Source of the DNA: GCA-2731375 sp964462145
GTDB lineage: Bacteria > Pseudomonadota > Alphaproteobacteria > GCA-2731375
Length of the DNA: 5,810 bases
Reading direction: 5' to 3'
NCBI GenBank assembly: GCA_964462145.1
Contig: CAYWYB010000328.1
Location: 1 to 5,810 of the forward strand
A program made the translations under genes and the position numbers. Shown piece after piece: positions 5,092 to 5,810 of this stretch (its first letter is position 1; each line of letters begins with the position of its first letter). The notes beneath the pieces are model-generated. The model was not told where the DNA came from. It saw nothing but the letters and a program-made list of their open reading frames with translations, and made no database searches.

Positions 5092-5810
5092 TCAGTCGCT
5101 GCCGGCCATGGCGAAGGCTTCCGCACCGGCCTGACTGCCCACCAGATGTTGTACCGGCGCCAGCCAATGGGCGAAAAAGCGCCGGGACCAGCGTTCGATC
5201 TGATCGTTATGGGCGTCATGGCCCGCATGCTGGCGATCACGGGCCTGGGCGCCGGGCAGGACCATGCGGTGGGCCGCCTTGGTGCTCCACCGGTACAGCA
5301 TTTCGCCCGTGACATCGGGATGGAACTGCACGCCATAGGTCTTACCGATGCGGAAGGCTTGATTGGGAAACAATTCGCTGCCCGCCAGATGCTCGGCCCC
5401 GTGGGGCAGGGTGAAGCCCTCGCTATGCCATTGATAGAAATAGTTTTCCGCATCAAACAGCTCGGTCCCGGCGGCACTGGGGGTAACTTTGTAAAAGCCG
5501 ATTTCGTGAAAGCCGTCCGGATGGCCCGAAACGGTGCCGCCCAGATAGCGCGAAAGCAGCTGGGCGCCCAGGCAAATGCCCAGAAATGGCTTGTCCGCGC
5601 GCAGCGGCACTTCCAGCCACTCCAACTCGTTTCGGATATACGGCAGATGATCGTCGTTGGCGCTTATGGGGCCGCCGAACATAACGGAAGCGGCATAATC
5701 ATCCAGAGTTTCGGGCAGGGGGTCGCCACAGGCATGGCGGCAGATTACCGGCTCGTAGCCGAACTCCTCCACCATGTGGCCGATCCGGCCCGGGGTAGAG
5801 GTTTCCTGAT
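5092..5810 (-). CDS. Class I glutamine amidotransferase-like protein (5' end outside window)
   Basis: The visible 238 residues form a stand-alone class I glutamine amidotransferase domain (GMP-synthase-like, flavodoxin-like fold), which would release ammonia from glutamine. The frame is open to the right edge: QETSTPGRIGH precedes the in-frame ATG at 5775 and fits the usual N terminus of this family. The true start is therefore probably only a few codons beyond 5810, and ATG 5775 would remove the first strand. Numbering from the fragment, FGGPISAND (44-52) is typical, and the nucleophile elbow FLGICLGAQ (75-83) carries C79. YGVQFHPDVT (158-167) carries H163. The third catalytic residue is normally the glutamate of HPE; here it is aspartate D165 (codon GAT). 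Whether this reduces activity is not known. No synthetase domain follows and no partner gene is visible. Confidence 0.9.
   Translation of the reverse strand, partial: QETSTPGRIGHMVEEFGYEPVICRHACGDPLPETLDDYAASVMFGGPISANDDHLPYIRNELEWLEVPLRADKPFLGICLGAQLLSRYLGGTVSGHPDGFHEIGFYKVTPSAAGTELFDAENYFYQWHSEGFTLPHGAEHLAGSELFPNQAFRIGKTYGVQFHPDVTGEMLYRWSTKAAHRMVLPGAQARDRQHAGHDAHNDQIERWSRRFFAHWLAPVQHLVGSQAGAEAFAMAGSD

Overview
The window looks like the chromosome of an alphaproteobacterium, possibly of the Rhodospirillales. It is moderately GC-rich, genes are tightly packed, and the FNR-type regulator has the C-x2-C-x7-C cysteine spacing known from FnrN/AadR-like proteins. A site resembling the alphaproteobacterial CtrA box is also present. 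The order-level placement is inference from gene character; no marker RNA gene is present.

Layout, left to right. (1) Positions 1-221, minus strand: the first 73 codons of a long-form 2-isopropylmalate synthase gene (leuA), running off the left edge. (2) Positions 222-623: a 402-base leader/intergenic region that serves leuA. It holds a possible promoter, CtrA-like TTAA motifs, a 43-codon leucine-rich small ORF and an 11-bp hairpin. (3) Positions 624-3213, minus strand: a compact three-gene unit, transcribed as a six-helix membrane protein with a GEEASWGQ motif, then an NTP_transf_6 (DUF925) nucleotidyltransferase-like protein overlapping it by 17 bases, then a Gfo/Idh/MocA-type oxidoreductase 15 bases further on. 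No pathway can be assigned from sequence, but the spacing argues for co-expression. (4) Positions 3310-4065, minus strand: an FNR-type oxygen-sensing regulator with all four expected cluster cysteines. (5) Positions 4066-4538: a 473-base intergenic region. (6) Positions 4539-5087, plus strand: a GNAT acetyltransferase of RimJ/RimL type. (7) Positions 5092-5810, minus strand: a class I glutamine amidotransferase-like gene whose 5' end lies just outside the window; it converges on the acetyltransferase with 4 bases between stop codons.

The most interesting element is in the 4066-4538 intergenic region. Read on the minus strand, 4452-4299 has a perfect TATAAT box, then three hairpins packed end to end, the last followed by a U-rich tract. 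The apical loop of the last hairpin is all pyrimidine and contains CCUCCU, the anti-Shine-Dalgarno sequence. The first hairpin is perfectly paired only as minus-strand RNA, through two G-U pairs. I interpret it as an unannotated small RNA of about 135-155 nt, or alternatively as a structured attenuator in the 5' leader of the FNR-type gene.
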